In this document: piece after piece, positions 35,178 to 46,876 of the stretch
How the letters are laid out: each line of letters opens with the position of its first letter
Numbering within the stretch: the stretch's first letter is position 1
NCBI RefSeq assembly: GCF_024362765.1
Contig: NZ_CP093302.1
Coordinates: 2,262,001 to 2,326,000 of the forward strand
Direction: 5' to 3'
Source: Alkalihalobacillus sp. LMS6
GTDB taxonomy: Bacteria; Bacillota; Bacilli; Bacillales; Bacillaceae_D
DNA length: 64,000 nt
Made by a program: the position numbers and the translations under genes
Notes under the pieces: model-generated
What the model was told of the DNA's origin: nothing
Databases searched by the model: none
The model's input: only the letters and a program-made list of their open reading frames with translations

Positions 35178-35570
35178 ATGAAAAAACGTCATATTGTCTT
35201 TACGATTACGTTTAGTGCCATCATTCTCATTGCGATTTTTTCCTTGATACCTGGTTCAACGACTACAGGAAAAGCTCATTCCAGTGAAACCAGTCAAGTC
35301 GTGCTTATCTTATTCTCCGATGAGAACAAGCTTGCCAAAGAGCGTGTATACTATAACGCTATTCAACACTTACAAATGAATCATCATTTCTCCTTTCACG
35401 AATTTATCTTTAAAGAATCAACAGATCGGCGTTCTGTTTCTTATTATGACGTTGATATTGACACATTCCCTTGTCTGCTCATTTATAAGGGGGAAGAAGA
35501 GATTTTACGACTATCTGGCAAACAAGACTTCGACCAAGTTGTTCGTGAAATTCGCCAATCTACAAAATAA
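35178..35570 (+). CDS. Membrane-anchored thioredoxin-fold-like protein without CxxC
   Basis: 130 residues. N-terminal membrane segment (about 6-25) without a lipobox; the rest (about 38-128) is extracellular and shows a thioredoxin-like pattern: VVLILFSDENKLAKERVYYNAI, then DTFPCLLIYKGEEEILRLSGKQ (about 96-117) with a cis-Pro-like FP. There is only one Cys and no CxxC, so a redox dithiol role is unlikely. Ribosome site AGGGAGGATGG. I do not recognise a named family. Confidence 0.72.
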   Translation: MKKRHIVFTITFSAIILIAIFSLIPGSTTTGKAHSSETSQVVLILFSDENKLAKERVYYNAIQHLQMNHHFSFHEFIFKESTDRRSVSYYDVDIDTFPCLLIYKGEEEILRLSGKQDFDQVVREIRQSTK

Positions 35571-35606
35571 GAGAAGATAAGTATGAACACTTATCCCCTC
35601 TTATTT
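35565..35606. terminator. Bidirectional terminator between the thioredoxin-like gene and appC
   Basis: Outer arms AAATAAGAG/CTCTTATTT and inner arms ATAAGT/ACTTAT form one interrupted hairpin. Confidence 0.65.
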
Positions 35607-35610
35607 CGTG

Positions 35611-36528
35611 CTATGATTTTGAATCAAACGCATCTCGTAAACCATCTCCAATAAAGTTAATGGCCAGAACAGTTAAAACGATACATAAACCAGGCGGTAT
35701 CCAAGCTTCTGGGTTATTCCGTAAAATCCTCACACTTTGCGCCTCTGTTAACATATTACCCCACGTTGGTGTTGGCTGAGGAATACCAAAGCCAATAAAA
35801 CTTAATGCCGACTCAGCCACAATCATTGAAGCCATCATTATGGTTGCATTAACAATGATCGGACCTACAGCATTGGGAATAAAATGCTTACGAATAATTC
35901 TTAAGTCTGAGCAACCAATACTTCTTGCACTTAATATGTATTCCTTTTCTCGAATAGAAAGAAACGTGCCACGTAACATCCGACAAATTCCAGTCCACGA
36001 TGTTAACGCAATAACGAATATGAAAATTGGAACGGTAATATTTTGTAACACAGCAACAATCGTTAAAAATAATAGTAAGAACGGAAAAATTAACATCCCA
36101 TCCGTTACCCTCATAATAACAGAGTCAACTTTCCCTCCATAATATCCAGCTATTGATCCTAAGCTCCCACCGATTAGTACGGTAAAAAGCATTGCAAAAA
36201 AGCCGACGGTCAACGAAATACGGGCACCGTGCACCAAGCGAGAAAAGTTATCTCGACCTGATTGATCTGTACCAAGAATGTTTTCACTATCTGCATTTGC
36301 TTCTACTTTTGCTAAATTACTTTGTGTTGGGTCGTGGGTGGCAATAACATCAGCAAATATTGCGACTAGAACCATCAGTGCAAGGAACACAATTCCTGTA
36401 ATCGCTAATTTATTTTTTTTGAAACGGTTAAATGCTAAACGTGTCGGACTTAAGCTTTTTTCCTCTACTTGCGTGAATTGAGGCGGTGAAGGCTGCATAT
36501 CTACTCGTTTTGGTTCCAATGGTCTCAC
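35611..36528 (-). CDS. appC: Oligopeptide ABC permease AppC/OppC-like
   Basis: 305 residues, six membrane segments with an N-terminal OppC-N domain (about 25-75, SPTRLAFNRFKKNKLAI). The EAA loop facing the ATPases is ARSIGCSDLRIIRKHFIPN. Last gene of a five-gene unit appDFABC; gene order matches the B. subtilis app operon rather than opp or dpp. Two bases separate it from appB. Confidence 0.9.
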   Translation of the reverse strand: MRPLEPKRVDMQPSPPQFTQVEEKSLSPTRLAFNRFKKNKLAITGIVFLALMVLVAIFADVIATHDPTQSNLAKVEANADSENILGTDQSGRDNFSRLVHGARISLTVGFFAMLFTVLIGGSLGSIAGYYGGKVDSVIMRVTDGMLIFPFLLLFLTIVAVLQNITVPIFIFVIALTSWTGICRMLRGTFLSIREKEYILSARSIGCSDLRIIRKHFIPNAVGPIIVNATIMMASMIVAESALSFIGFGIPQPTPTWGNMLTEAQSVRILRNNPEAWIPPGLCIVLTVLAINFIGDGLRDAFDSKS

Positions 36529-36529
36529 C

Positions 36530-37495
36530 TCAGTCTAATCGAATTCGTGGATCTGCTATCGCGTAGCATATGTCTGCCAATAAATTTCCAACTAAGATTG
36601 TCATCGCTGCAATTAAGTTTATTGCCATAATAACTGGATAATCCCGATTTGCTAGTGATGAAACAAATAGCGTCCCAATTCCTGGGTAACCAAACACGGT
36701 TTCAATAATAATTGCCCCACTTAAGATCGTCCCAAATTCAATACCTAGCAACGTAATAATCGGAATTAAGGCATTTCGCAATGTATGCTTGTACAGAACT
36801 GAATTTGAGCCAACTCCTTTGGCACGTGCTGTTCGAATAAAATCGCTACCTTTTAAATCAAGCATTTCTGATCGTAAGTAACGTAAAAAGACGGCTGTAC
36901 TAGAGAGCCCTAACGTAATACCTGGTAATATTAAGTGATGAAGTCGACTAATAAACGCATCCCAACCTGTTAAACTTGGTGAAGCCATTGACCCTTGAGT
37001 GGGTAGCCAACCTAATGTAAATGAAAATAAATAAATTCCTAGTAACGCCGCAAAGAAATTGGGTGTTGCTAATCCTAAAAACGCAAATGTTGTTGCGCTA
37101 TAGTCCAAAACAGAGTATTTTTTTCTTGACGAATAAATACCAATTGGGATAGCAAACAACAATGTGATAAACAACGAGAAAACACCTAAATAAAACGTAT
37201 TATCTAAACGTTGTAAAATTAAATCACTTACGTCTCTTCCATTAAAACTCATGGATTGACCTAAATCCCCTTGAACGATGTTTGACAACCAGTTCCAGTA
37301 TTGAACAATGAAAGGATCATTTAAGCCTAGCAAGTCTCTTTGTTGTTCCAAAACCTCTGCAGGTAAAGATGGGTCAACAATTTCTCCAGTTAATGCATCA
37401 CCTGGAGCTAACCATGCGAAGAAAAAAACAACCATCGTTACAATGACAAGCATCGGTATAAATAAAAGTAGTCGCCGGATAATAAATTTTGTCAT
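36530..37495 (-). CDS. appB: Oligopeptide ABC permease AppB/OppB-like
   Basis: 321 residues, six membrane segments. The EAA loop is ARAKGVGSNSVLYKHTLRNALIP (core ARAKGVGSNSVLYKH). N-terminal MTKFIIRRLLLFIPML typical of OppB/DppB. Pairs with AppC to make the membrane channel. A hairpin in the appA-appB gap (37531-37556) may lower its expression relative to the binding protein. Confidence 0.9.
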   Translation of the reverse strand: MTKFIIRRLLLFIPMLVIVTMVVFFFAWLAPGDALTGEIVDPSLPAEVLEQQRDLLGLNDPFIVQYWNWLSNIVQGDLGQSMSFNGRDVSDLILQRLDNTFYLGVFSLFITLLFAIPIGIYSSRKKYSVLDYSATTFAFLGLATPNFFAALLGIYLFSFTLGWLPTQGSMASPSLTGWDAFISRLHHLILPGITLGLSSTAVFLRYLRSEMLDLKGSDFIRTARAKGVGSNSVLYKHTLRNALIPIITLLGIEFGTILSGAIIIETVFGYPGIGTLFVSSLANRDYPVIMAINLIAAMTILVGNLLADICYAIADPRIRLD

Positions 37496-37528
37496 CGTTT
37501 TTCCTCCTGTCTGCCTAACAAATGAAGA

Positions 37529-37558
37529 AAAGAAAGCAGCAGATACTCGTTGCTGCCC
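37529..37558 (-). terminator. Possible attenuating hairpin between appA and appB
   Basis: GCAGCA (37536-37541) pairs with TGCTGC (37551-37556); read leftwards it is followed by TTTCTTTTCTTC. Short stem, so partial termination or RNA stabilisation is more likely than full termination. Confidence 0.4.
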
Positions 37559-37572
37559 TCTTTACATACCGC

Positions 37573-39321
37573 CTACTCCGTTACGTACCATAAATGCGTA
37601 TCGTTTGTGTACGTATGTGGCAAGAACTCTACACCTTGTAAACGAGAATTATAGACAGAGATTTCACTTTCTGCATAGAGAGGAAGAACATACGAGTTAT
37701 CAATAAACAACTGTGCCCATTCCATATACTTCTCTTGTCTAAACTCCTGATTATCAAAAGCTTGGTCTGGGTCAACCGCTTCTAAAAGTAGCTGATCCTG
37801 CTCTTCACTTTGGAAACGCGTATAGTTGAACATTGCCGTTGAACGATATAAATCTCCTGGATCCGGGTCACCAGAACCTAAGCTCCAACCTGCAAGGTAA
37901 ATATCTAAATCCTCATCTTCATTGTTTTGAATGTTATCAAAGTAAACGCCAGCTTCCATTGGATTTCGAACATTTGTGTTAATCCCAACTTCGGCTAACT
38001 GCTCTGCTACAACCGGCGCCACACGCTCACGAACAGGATTTCCAAGTGGATAGTCGATATTTAAAACAAGCTCATTCCCGTCTGGGTCTTCTACAAATCC
38101 ATCGCCATCTGTGTCCTCATAGCCAGCTTCTTCTAAGAGCGCTTTTGAATGTTCAGGATCATACGTGAACCCTTCAACTCCTTCTGGATCATACACCCAT
38201 GAAGCTTCAGCAAACGGCGCATCTAACATTTCGCCATGTCCTCGTAAGAAACTATCAATAAACAACTGACGATCAACAGCGCTAAAAATCGCTTCACGGA
38301 ATCGGACATCTTCAAATTTCTCATTAGGTGTCCAAGCATCTGGATTAATCAAATCATCGTTTGGCCCGTGATTCATTTTTAATGACATATGTTGATAACC
38401 AAGTGCTGGCTGCTCATTAATACTCAATGTTTCAACTGCATCAACTTGATCATAATCAGCTGCCGGGAAATAATTCGGCATAAAATCAAGCTCACCTTGT
38501 TCAAGCATTCCTGCCGCTACACTTGCATCAACAACACGCCATGTAATCGCATCAAGTTCCGGTGCACCTTTCCAATAATCTTCATTGGCAACAAGTTCAT
38601 AAGACTCATTTTCTAATACACTTTGTAATTTGAATGGTCCTGTTCCGATTACTTCTCCAGCATCAGTTGAAGCAGCGTGATTAGGGAAGTCTTCTACCGC
38701 TACCCCTTCAAATTTATGTTGCGGGAAAATGCCAATCGCTGTATCCGCTAATGCTTTTACGTTTGGCTCCTTGAAATAAAAGCGAACTGTATGCTCATCA
38801 ATCGCTTCTACCCCTTCAAACGTATCTGACTCACCACTTGAATATTCTTCATAGCCAACTAACGAACTGGCGTAAGAGTGACGAGTTGCTCCTGTGCTTG
38901 TATAGCCTGGATCAGCAATAGAAGTGAACGTGAAGACAACGTCATCTGCTGTAAACGGCTCACCGTCATGCCACGTTACGCCTTCTTCTAAATGGTACGT
39001 AAGCTCTAGCATGTCGTCACTAAATTCCCATTCACTTGCTAAGCCTGGCTCAAATTCAAGCTCACTATTTTGTGTCGTTAAACCTTCATTTACAAACGTA
39101 ATAATGTTGTTATCATAAACAGATGAATAAATGATTGGGTTAAATTGATTTTCTGGTGTAGATGTCATTCCGAGCGTTATAGATCCACCTTCAACCGCTT
39201 CTCCTCCGCCTTCTCCTTCTTCACCATCTGTTCCTGTTTCTGAATCTCCACCGTTACAAGCCACTAAAGCTGTTGCAAATACGGCCGTTGCTAAAAATGT
39301 GTAAAACGGCTTTTTCTTCAT
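37573..39321 (-). CDS. appA: Oligopeptide-binding lipoprotein AppA-like
   Basis: 582 residues. Signal with lipobox VACN (Cys about 22), Gly/Glu-rich linker, then an SBP_bac_5 domain. Typical blocks: FNPIIYSSVYDNNI, LASEWEFSDDMLELTYHLEEGVTWHDGEPFTADDV (core VTWHDGEPFTADDVVF), and LYRSTAMFN. It captures peptides outside the membrane for AppBC. Unusually acidic overall. Third gene of the operon, with an 85-base gap after appF. Confidence 0.92.
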   Translation of the reverse strand: MKKKPFYTFLATAVFATALVACNGGDSETGTDGEEGEGGGEAVEGGSITLGMTSTPENQFNPIIYSSVYDNNIITFVNEGLTTQNSELEFEPGLASEWEFSDDMLELTYHLEEGVTWHDGEPFTADDVVFTFTSIADPGYTSTGATRHSYASSLVGYEEYSSGESDTFEGVEAIDEHTVRFYFKEPNVKALADTAIGIFPQHKFEGVAVEDFPNHAASTDAGEVIGTGPFKLQSVLENESYELVANEDYWKGAPELDAITWRVVDASVAAGMLEQGELDFMPNYFPAADYDQVDAVETLSINEQPALGYQHMSLKMNHGPNDDLINPDAWTPNEKFEDVRFREAIFSAVDRQLFIDSFLRGHGEMLDAPFAEASWVYDPEGVEGFTYDPEHSKALLEEAGYEDTDGDGFVEDPDGNELVLNIDYPLGNPVRERVAPVVAEQLAEVGINTNVRNPMEAGVYFDNIQNNEDEDLDIYLAGWSLGSGDPDPGDLYRSTAMFNYTRFQSEEQDQLLLEAVDPDQAFDNQEFRQEKYMEWAQLFIDNSYVLPLYAESEISVYNSRLQGVEFLPHTYTNDTHLWYVTE

Positions 39322-39406
39322 TCATCTTCCCCCTTATGTGTGTTCACCCTTTTTATTGGTAAGACCTTCGTATGTAGAAGCCTCACCTCCTCTATAAAAT
39401 TCACGC

Positions 39407-40390
39407 TTATTCGCTTTTCTCTGTATACAAATGACAAGCGACAAAATGATTTGGCGTATGTTCCACTAGCTCCGGTCTTTCCTGTTTACAGCGGTCATGC
39501 ACATGTGGACATCTAGTGTGAAACGCACAGCCTACAGGTGGATTCGCTGGACTCGGCAACTCTCCCTTTAAGACAATTTTTTCTTTCTGAAACGTTACAT
39601 CTGTAGATGGCACAGCGGAAATTAATGCTTCGGTATAAGGATGAAGCTTATTTTCGTACAAATCAGTTTTATTGGCAATTTCGACAATTCTACCTAGGTA
39701 CATCACCGCTACTCTTGAACTAATATGTTTGACAACACTTAAGTCATGAGCAATAAACACATATGTAAGCTTAAATTCGTCTTGTAAATCTTTCATTAAA
39801 TTTAAGACTTGCGATTGTATCGATACATCTAAAGCTGAAACAGGCTCGTCACCAATAATTAAACTCGGTTTCGTACTTAACGCTCTGGCAATGCCAATTC
39901 GTTGTCTTTGCCCCCCAGAGAATTCATGTGGATACTTGTCATACGATTGTTTTGGCAGGCCGACGGTTTCTAGTAATTCTTCGGCTCTTTTTTTTCGCTC
40001 CGCTTTTGTTTCGACTGTTTTATGAATAAGCAGCGGCTCTTCAATTAGTTCCCCAATACTCATTCTTGGATTCAACGAAGCGTATGGATCTTGGAAAACC
40101 ATTTGCATATCGCGACGATACGGTCTTAACTTTCGATTTGAGATGCCGGATATCTTTTCCCCACGGAAATAAACGTCACCGTTCGTTTGATTTTGTAACT
40201 GCATTAAAATTCTTCCTAAAGTTGATTTTCCAGAACCAGATTCGCCTACAATTCCAAGTGATTCTCCTTCAAAGATTTTTAATGAAATCCCATCTACTGC
40301 CTTTATATGTCCAACCGTTCGTTTTATGACACCTTGTTTTATTGGAAAGTGCATCTTAATGTCTTTTGCTTCTACAAGAACATCCATCAT
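39407..40390 (-). CDS. appF: Oligopeptide ABC ATPase AppF/OppF-like
   Basis: 327 residues. Walker A GESGSGKS, signature FSGGQRQRIG, Walker B LIIGDEPVSALD, then the C-terminal oligo_HPY region with clustered cysteines (GCAFHTRCPHVHDRC) that in some OppF/DppF proteins binds an Fe-S cluster. Couples ATP hydrolysis to peptide uptake together with AppD. Its ATG overlaps the appD stop by four bases. Confidence 0.94.
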   Translation of the reverse strand: MMDVLVEAKDIKMHFPIKQGVIKRTVGHIKAVDGISLKIFEGESLGIVGESGSGKSTLGRILMQLQNQTNGDVYFRGEKISGISNRKLRPYRRDMQMVFQDPYASLNPRMSIGELIEEPLLIHKTVETKAERKKRAEELLETVGLPKQSYDKYPHEFSGGQRQRIGIARALSTKPSLIIGDEPVSALDVSIQSQVLNLMKDLQDEFKLTYVFIAHDLSVVKHISSRVAVMYLGRIVEIANKTDLYENKLHPYTEALISAVPSTDVTFQKEKIVLKGELPSPANPPVGCAFHTRCPHVHDRCKQERPELVEHTPNHFVACHLYTEKSE

Positions 40391-41406
40391 AAATGAACCT
40401 CTCTCTCTTGAAGACGTTGTTCGTCAGGTGTAAGCGATCCAGCTTCATACAAAAGGCAACGAACTTTTCTACCACCCTCTGTTTCAATCAGTTCAGGCAT
40501 CTTATCGGCACACCATTCTGTGGCAAAATCGCACCTTGAAGCAAAGCGACAGCCTGATGGAAACCGATGAGCGGGAGGGACCATTCCTCGAATGGCATCT
40601 AACCGTTCTTTATCGTCTTCTAAGTTTGGCATACTTTTTAAAAGGCCTTGCGTATAAGGATGGCTAGGATTTGTAAATAATTCATAGGCTGGTGCTTCTT
40701 CAACAATCTGTCCACCGTACATCACGAGTACACGATCCGCTGTTTCGGCTACGACACCTAAGTCATGTGTAATTAATAAAATGGATGATTGAAACTCATT
40801 TTTCACTTTAAGCATTAAGTCTAAAATTTGCTGTTGAATCGTTACATCTAGAGCGGTTGTTGGTTCATCTGCAATTAGTAATTTTGGGTTACATGCCATT
40901 GCAATCGCAATCATCACACGCTGTCGCATCCCACCTGATAACTGGTGTGGAAACTCGCTTAAACTTTCTTCAGCACGGCTAAATCCAACCAGCCTTAGCA
41001 ATTCAATTGCTCGTTCTTTCGCTTGTGCTTTTGATGTACTTGTATGCTTTCTTATTGTTTCAATAATCTGATTTCCGATTGAAAAAACGGGATTCAACGA
41101 CGTCATAGGCTCTTGGAAAATCATTGCAATGTCTTTTCCGCGATACTTGTCTAATTTTTTGGCAGACAATCCATTTAAGTTTGTTCCGTTTAGTACAATC
41201 TCACCAGACACTTCTCCTGGGGAATCGACTAAGCCCATAATAGACATGGAGGTCATACTTTTCCCACTTCCAGATTCACCGACAAGCGCGACAACTTCAT
41301 TCTGGGCAATATGAAAACTTACGCCATCTACAGCTTTAACTAAGCGATTTTTATCTACTTGAAAATACGTTTTAACATTATTAAGCTCCAGTAATGGCTT
41401 TCCCAT
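40387..41406 (-). CDS. appD: Oligopeptide ABC ATPase AppD/OppD-like
   Basis: 339 residues. Walker A GESGSGKS, signature LSGGMRQRVM, Walker B LIADEPTTALD, and the C-terminal cysteine motif GCRFASRCDFATEWC. First gene of appDFABC, with its own promoter in the gap after pdhD. Substrate class (oligopeptide) inferred from gene order and binding protein. Confidence 0.94.
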   Translation of the reverse strand: MGKPLLELNNVKTYFQVDKNRLVKAVDGVSFHIAQNEVVALVGESGSGKSMTSMSIMGLVDSPGEVSGEIVLNGTNLNGLSAKKLDKYRGKDIAMIFQEPMTSLNPVFSIGNQIIETIRKHTSTSKAQAKERAIELLRLVGFSRAEESLSEFPHQLSGGMRQRVMIAIAMACNPKLLIADEPTTALDVTIQQQILDLMLKVKNEFQSSILLITHDLGVVAETADRVLVMYGGQIVEEAPAYELFTNPSHPYTQGLLKSMPNLEDDKERLDAIRGMVPPAHRFPSGCRFASRCDFATEWCADKMPELIETEGGRKVRCLLYEAGSLTPDEQRLQEREVHL

Positions 41407-41444
41407 CTCAACCTCCGCTGTTTTAATTTGCTAATTTTTTGATA

Positions 41445-41472
41445 ATTATAGCACAAAAAGTACGTTTGCCAA
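41445..41472 (-). promoter_or_regulatory. Promoter of the app operon
   Basis: Read leftwards: TTGGCA (41467-41472), 16 bases, TATAAT (41445-41450). Perfect -10, five of six at -35. Confidence 0.65.
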
Positions 41473-41511
41473 TCTTTTTTTGAAAGAATTTCTTACAGTA
41501 TTTTATTTACG

Positions 41512-41556
41512 CAAAAAAAGCCCTTTATATGACTTTTACATCACATAAAGGACTTC
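41512..41556 (-). terminator. Terminator of the pdh operon
   Basis: Read leftwards, AGTCCTTTAT pairs with ATAAAGGGCT (one G-U), with extra pairs next to the loop, then seven T. Confidence 0.88.
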
Positions 41557-41564
41557 TAAATTTA

Positions 41565-42971
41565 TTACATTGTGTGAATTGGTGTTCCAAGCGCTACTTC
41601 TGCTGTTTCCATTGTGATCTCACCAAGAGATGGGTGAGCATGAATCGTTAACGCAATATCTTCAGCAGTCATACCTGCTTCAATTGCAAGACCTACTTCA
41701 GCAATCATATCTGAAGCATTTGGCCCAGCAATTTGAGCACCGATTACTAACCCATCTTCTTTACGCGTAACAAGCTTCATGAAGCCTTCTGTATCGTTAA
41801 GAGAGAGGGCACGACCATTTGCTGCAAACGGGAATTTCGCTGCTTTCGCATCATAGCCTGCTTCTTTTGCTTCTGCTTCTGTATAACCAACTGTTGCAAG
41901 TTCAGGCTCAGAGAAACATACAGCTGGAATCGCTAAATAGTCAATCTCAGATGCTTCACCACTAATCGCTTCAGCAGCAATTTTCGCTTCATAAGAAGCT
42001 TTGTGAGCAAGCGCTGGACCTGGGACAATGTCCCCAATCGCATAAATGTTTTTCACATTTGTACGACACTGCTTATCAATGTTGATGATTCCGCGATCCG
42101 TCATCTCAATTCCAATACCTTCAAGACCAAGCTCATCCGTATTTGGTGTACGGCCTACAGTTACAAGAACATAGTCCGCTTCAATGACTGTTTCTTCACC
42201 TTTTACTTCAGCTGTTACTTTAACGCCTTTATCTGTTTCTTCCACGCCTTTAGCCATTGCTTCTGTATGGAAAGTAACATTATTGGCTTTAAGCTTCTTC
42301 TCAACCAATTTCGCCATCTGCTTTTCAAAGCCAGGTAAAATTTGTTTAGAACCTTCTAATACAGTAATTTCAGTACCTAGGTTTGCGTATGCACCTGTAA
42401 GCTCGATACCGATGTAGCCTCCGCCAATAACAACCATTTTCTTCGGCACTTCTTTTAATGCAAGTGCGCCAGTTGAGTTAATAACGCGGTCTGTATATTT
42501 AAACGAAGGAATTTCGATTGGACGTGAACCTGTAGCAATAATACAGTTCTTGAACTTGTACGTGCTTGAGTTCTTCTCATCCATAATTTTAACGGAATCC
42601 TCACCAGAGAAATAAGCTTCTCCACGAATGATCTCGACTTTATTTCCTTTTAACAATCCTTCAACGCCGCCAGTTAATTTATTAACAACAGAGCCCTTCC
42701 ATTCTTGGACTTTGTCAAAATCAACCGTAACGTTTTCAGCAATAATCCCCATATCTTCAGAAGATTTAGCTTGATGCGCACGGTGACCTGCTTGAATTAA
42801 CGCTTTTGATGGAATACATCCAACGTTTAAACAAGCACCACCCATGCTATCTTTTTCAACGATTGTTACTTTTTGTCCTAGCTGGGCTGCGCGAATAGCA
42901 GCCACATAGCCTCCTGGACCAGAACCAATTACGAGCGTATCTACTTCTTGTGCGAAATCTCCTACAACCAT
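41565..42971 (-). CDS. pdhD: Dihydrolipoyl dehydrogenase (E3)
   Basis: 468 residues. FAD motif [17 protein letters not shown] (near residue 16), redox disulfide [13 protein letters not shown] (near 42-54), NAD motif GGGYIGIE, second FAD motif NIYAIGDI, and catalytic HAHPSLGE at the C-terminus. It reoxidises lipoyl groups of the pyruvate dehydrogenase complex with NAD. Start codon four bases from the pdhC stop. Last gene of pdhABCD. Confidence 0.97.
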   Translation of the reverse strand: MVVGDFAQEVDTLVIGSGPGGYVAAIRAAQLGQKVTIVEKDSMGGACLNVGCIPSKALIQAGHRAHQAKSSEDMGIIAENVTVDFDKVQEWKGSVVNKLTGGVEGLLKGNKVEIIRGEAYFSGEDSVKIMDEKNSSTYKFKNCIIATGSRPIEIPSFKYTDRVINSTGALALKEVPKKMVVIGGGYIGIELTGAYANLGTEITVLEGSKQILPGFEKQMAKLVEKKLKANNVTFHTEAMAKGVEETDKGVKVTAEVKGEETVIEADYVLVTVGRTPNTDELGLEGIGIEMTDRGIINIDKQCRTNVKNIYAIGDIVPGPALAHKASYEAKIAAEAISGEASEIDYLAIPAVCFSEPELATVGYTEAEAKEAGYDAKAAKFPFAANGRALSLNDTEGFMKLVTRKEDGLVIGAQIAGPNASDMIAEVGLAIEAGMTAEDIALTIHAHPSLGEITMETAEVALGTPIHTM

Positions 42972-42974
42972 GTC

Positions 42975-44261
42975 TTACCCCTCCATCAATAGTAATTGTG
43001 GGTCATTAAGCAAACGCTTGATTTGATTTAATGCACTTTGCGCTGTTACACCATCAATTAAACGGTGATCATAGCTAATTGATAGTGATAGCATTGTGCC
43101 CACAACAATTTCGCCATCTTTTACGACTGGCTTCTCTTCAATTCGACCAATACCAAGAATCATTACTTCTGGGTGGTTAATTACTGGCGTAAACCATTGT
43201 CCACTTGCAGAACCAAGGTTGGAAATTGTTGCTGATCCGCCTTGCATATCTGCAGCAGAAAGTTTACCATCACGGGCTTTTCCAGCTAGCTCATTAATTT
43301 CATCTGCCAGTTGGAAGATTGATTTACGGTCTGCGTCTTTAACAACTGGAACAACTAAACCTTGATCCGTGTCTGCTGCGATTCCAATGTTAAAGTACTT
43401 TTTGTAAACAATTTCGCCTGCTTCGTCATCAATTGACGCATTCATTGCAGGGTACTTACGGATTGCAGACGTTAACGCTTTTACAACGTAAGGAAGATAC
43501 GTTAGCTTCGTTCCTTGATCAGCTGCAATTTGCTTGTACTGTTTACGATGAGCAACTAGTGCTGTTACATCAATTTCGTCAAGATGCGTAACGTGAGGTG
43601 CTGTTTGCTTCGACTTCACCATTGCTTTGGCAATTGCTTTTCGGATACCTTTTAACGGTACTCGCTCTTCTAATTGTTCATTAGAAGCAGCTGGCGCAGA
43701 AGTTGTCGCTTTTGATTCTTTTTCTTCTTGTTGATCAGCAGAAGACGTATCTTCGCTTTGATCGCCAGATAAGAATGCATCCACATCTTCTTTTACAACG
43801 CGGCCATTTTTACCAGAGCCTTTTACACTTGAAATCGTCACGCCTTTTTCACGTGCATATTTACGCACAGATGGCATCGCAATGACACGAGCGTTGTCGC
43901 TTGAATCTGAATCAGCTGACGGAGCTGCTTTTTCTTCTGTTTTTTCTTCATCAGAAGAAGCTTCTGCTTTTTCGTCTTTTCCAGACTCTTCGCCACCGCT
44001 TTCTTCTTCCCCATCGTCTTCAGAACCATCATCAATGACTAAGATAACGTCTCCAACGTAGCTTGTCGTGCCTTCGTCTACTTTTACTTCAAGTACTTTC
44101 CCATCAACTGGAGATGGCAGTTCCACTACAGATTTGTCGTTTTGTACTTCAAGAAGGATATCATCTTCTTTAATTTCGTCGCCTTCTTTAACAAACCATT
44201 TTACAATTTCGCCTTCATGGATTCCTTCGCCCACTTCTGGCAGTTTATATTTATAAGCCAC
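42975..44261 (-). CDS. pdhC: Dihydrolipoamide acetyltransferase (E2)
   Basis: 428 residues from GTG behind AAGGAGG. One lipoyl domain (1-78; lipoyl Lys in QNDKSVVEL), a long Glu/Ser/Asp/Ala linker (about 79-125), the E1/E3-binding domain (about 127-162, [13 protein letters not shown] and [13 protein letters not shown]), a second linker and the catalytic domain (about 200-428) ending in SYDHRLIDG. It transfers acetyl groups to CoA and forms the 60-mer core in bacilli. The linkers are more acidic than the Ala/Pro linkers of B. subtilis. Confidence 0.97.
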   Translation of the reverse strand: MAYKYKLPEVGEGIHEGEIVKWFVKEGDEIKEDDILLEVQNDKSVVELPSPVDGKVLEVKVDEGTTSYVGDVILVIDDGSEDDGEEESGGEESGKDEKAEASSDEEKTEEKAAPSADSDSSDNARVIAMPSVRKYAREKGVTISSVKGSGKNGRVVKEDVDAFLSGDQSEDTSSADQQEEKESKATTSAPAASNEQLEERVPLKGIRKAIAKAMVKSKQTAPHVTHLDEIDVTALVAHRKQYKQIAADQGTKLTYLPYVVKALTSAIRKYPAMNASIDDEAGEIVYKKYFNIGIAADTDQGLVVPVVKDADRKSIFQLADEINELAGKARDGKLSAADMQGGSATISNLGSASGQWFTPVINHPEVMILGIGRIEEKPVVKDGEIVVGTMLSLSISYDHRLIDGVTAQSALNQIKRLLNDPQLLLMEG

Positions 44262-44307
44262 GGCTAAGCGCCTCCTTCATTATAACTCGAATTCAATCTC
44301 TATAAAA

Positions 44308-44346
44308 GAAAGAACGACCTAGTTTTCGACTAGCTTCGTCACTTTC
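44308..44346 (-). promoter_or_regulatory. Hairpin in the pdhB-pdhC gap
   Basis: A long imperfect stem (GAAAG.ACGA.CTAGT with ACTAG.TCGT.CTTTC) lies in the 98-base gap. Read leftwards it is followed by TTTTAT, so it can act as a partial terminator or mRNA processing barrier. Confidence 0.5.
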
Positions 44347-44359
44347 TTCATTTCCTTAC

Positions 44360-45337
44360 TTAAAAGTTAATAACTTCTTTCGCCTTTTCAACAATAATTG
44401 CTGGGTTAGGCAACCATGCATCTTCAACTGCAGCGAATGGATAAACGGTGTCAGGTGAAGTGACACGAAGTACAGGAGCTTCTAACGAAAGAATCGCACG
44501 CTCTGTAATTTCTGCCACGATTTGTGATGCAATTCCAGCTTGCTTTTGCGCTTCTTGTACAACGATTGCACGGTTTGTTTTTTCAACAGAAGCGACAACG
44601 GTTTCCACATCAAATGGGCTTACAGTCATTAAATCGATTACTTCCGCTTCAATACCTTCTTCAGCAAGCTCTTCTGCTGCTTTCATCGAAGCTTGTACCA
44701 TAGCACCATAAGCAATGATCGTAATATCTTTTCCTTCACGCTTCGTATCAGCTTTTCCTAGCTCAATTGTATATTCATCTTCAGGAACGTCCTGACGGAA
44801 TGAACGGTACAATTTCATGTGCTCAAGAAATACAACGGGGTCGTTATCACGAATCGCTGAAATTAAAAGACCTTTGGCATCATACGGGTTAGATGGAATA
44901 ACAACTTTAAGTCCAGGTGTTTGCGCCATTAAACCTTCTAATGAGTCTGCATGCATTTCAGGTGTTTTTACACCGCCACCAAATGGAGAGCGAACAGTAA
45001 CAGGCATTGTTTGCTTATTGCCTGAACGGAAACGCCAGCGCGACATTTGACCTGCAATTGAATCAAATACTTCAAATACGAAACCGAAGAATTGAATTTC
45101 CATTACAGGACGATGTCCAGTAAGGGCTAAACCAATTGCTAAACCACCGATACCAGACTCAGCAAGTGGTGTATCGAATACACGCTCTTCACCGAATTCT
45201 TTTTGTAAACCTTCTGTTACACGGAAAACGCCGCCGTTTTGGCCGACATCTTCACCAAAAACGAGTACATCTTCATCTTTGCTAAGCTCATTACGCATGG
45301 CATCCGTAATCGCTTGCGCCATTGTCCAATTACCCAT
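44360..45337 (-). CDS. pdhB: Pyruvate dehydrogenase E1 beta subunit
   Basis: 325 residues. Transketolase pyrimidine-binding domain with [18 protein letters not shown] (about 28-45) and [16 protein letters not shown], then the C-terminal transketolase domain (about 195-320). With PdhA it decarboxylates pyruvate and acetylates lipoate. Starts three bases after the pdhA stop; GGAG lies about 12 bases upstream. Confidence 0.97.
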   Translation of the reverse strand: MGNWTMAQAITDAMRNELSKDEDVLVFGEDVGQNGGVFRVTEGLQKEFGEERVFDTPLAESGIGGLAIGLALTGHRPVMEIQFFGFVFEVFDSIAGQMSRWRFRSGNKQTMPVTVRSPFGGGVKTPEMHADSLEGLMAQTPGLKVVIPSNPYDAKGLLISAIRDNDPVVFLEHMKLYRSFRQDVPEDEYTIELGKADTKREGKDITIIAYGAMVQASMKAAEELAEEGIEAEVIDLMTVSPFDVETVVASVEKTNRAIVVQEAQKQAGIASQIVAEITERAILSLEAPVLRVTSPDTVYPFAAVEDAWLPNPAIIVEKAKEVINF

Positions 45338-45340
45338 AGG

Positions 45341-46876
<1,536 letters not shown>

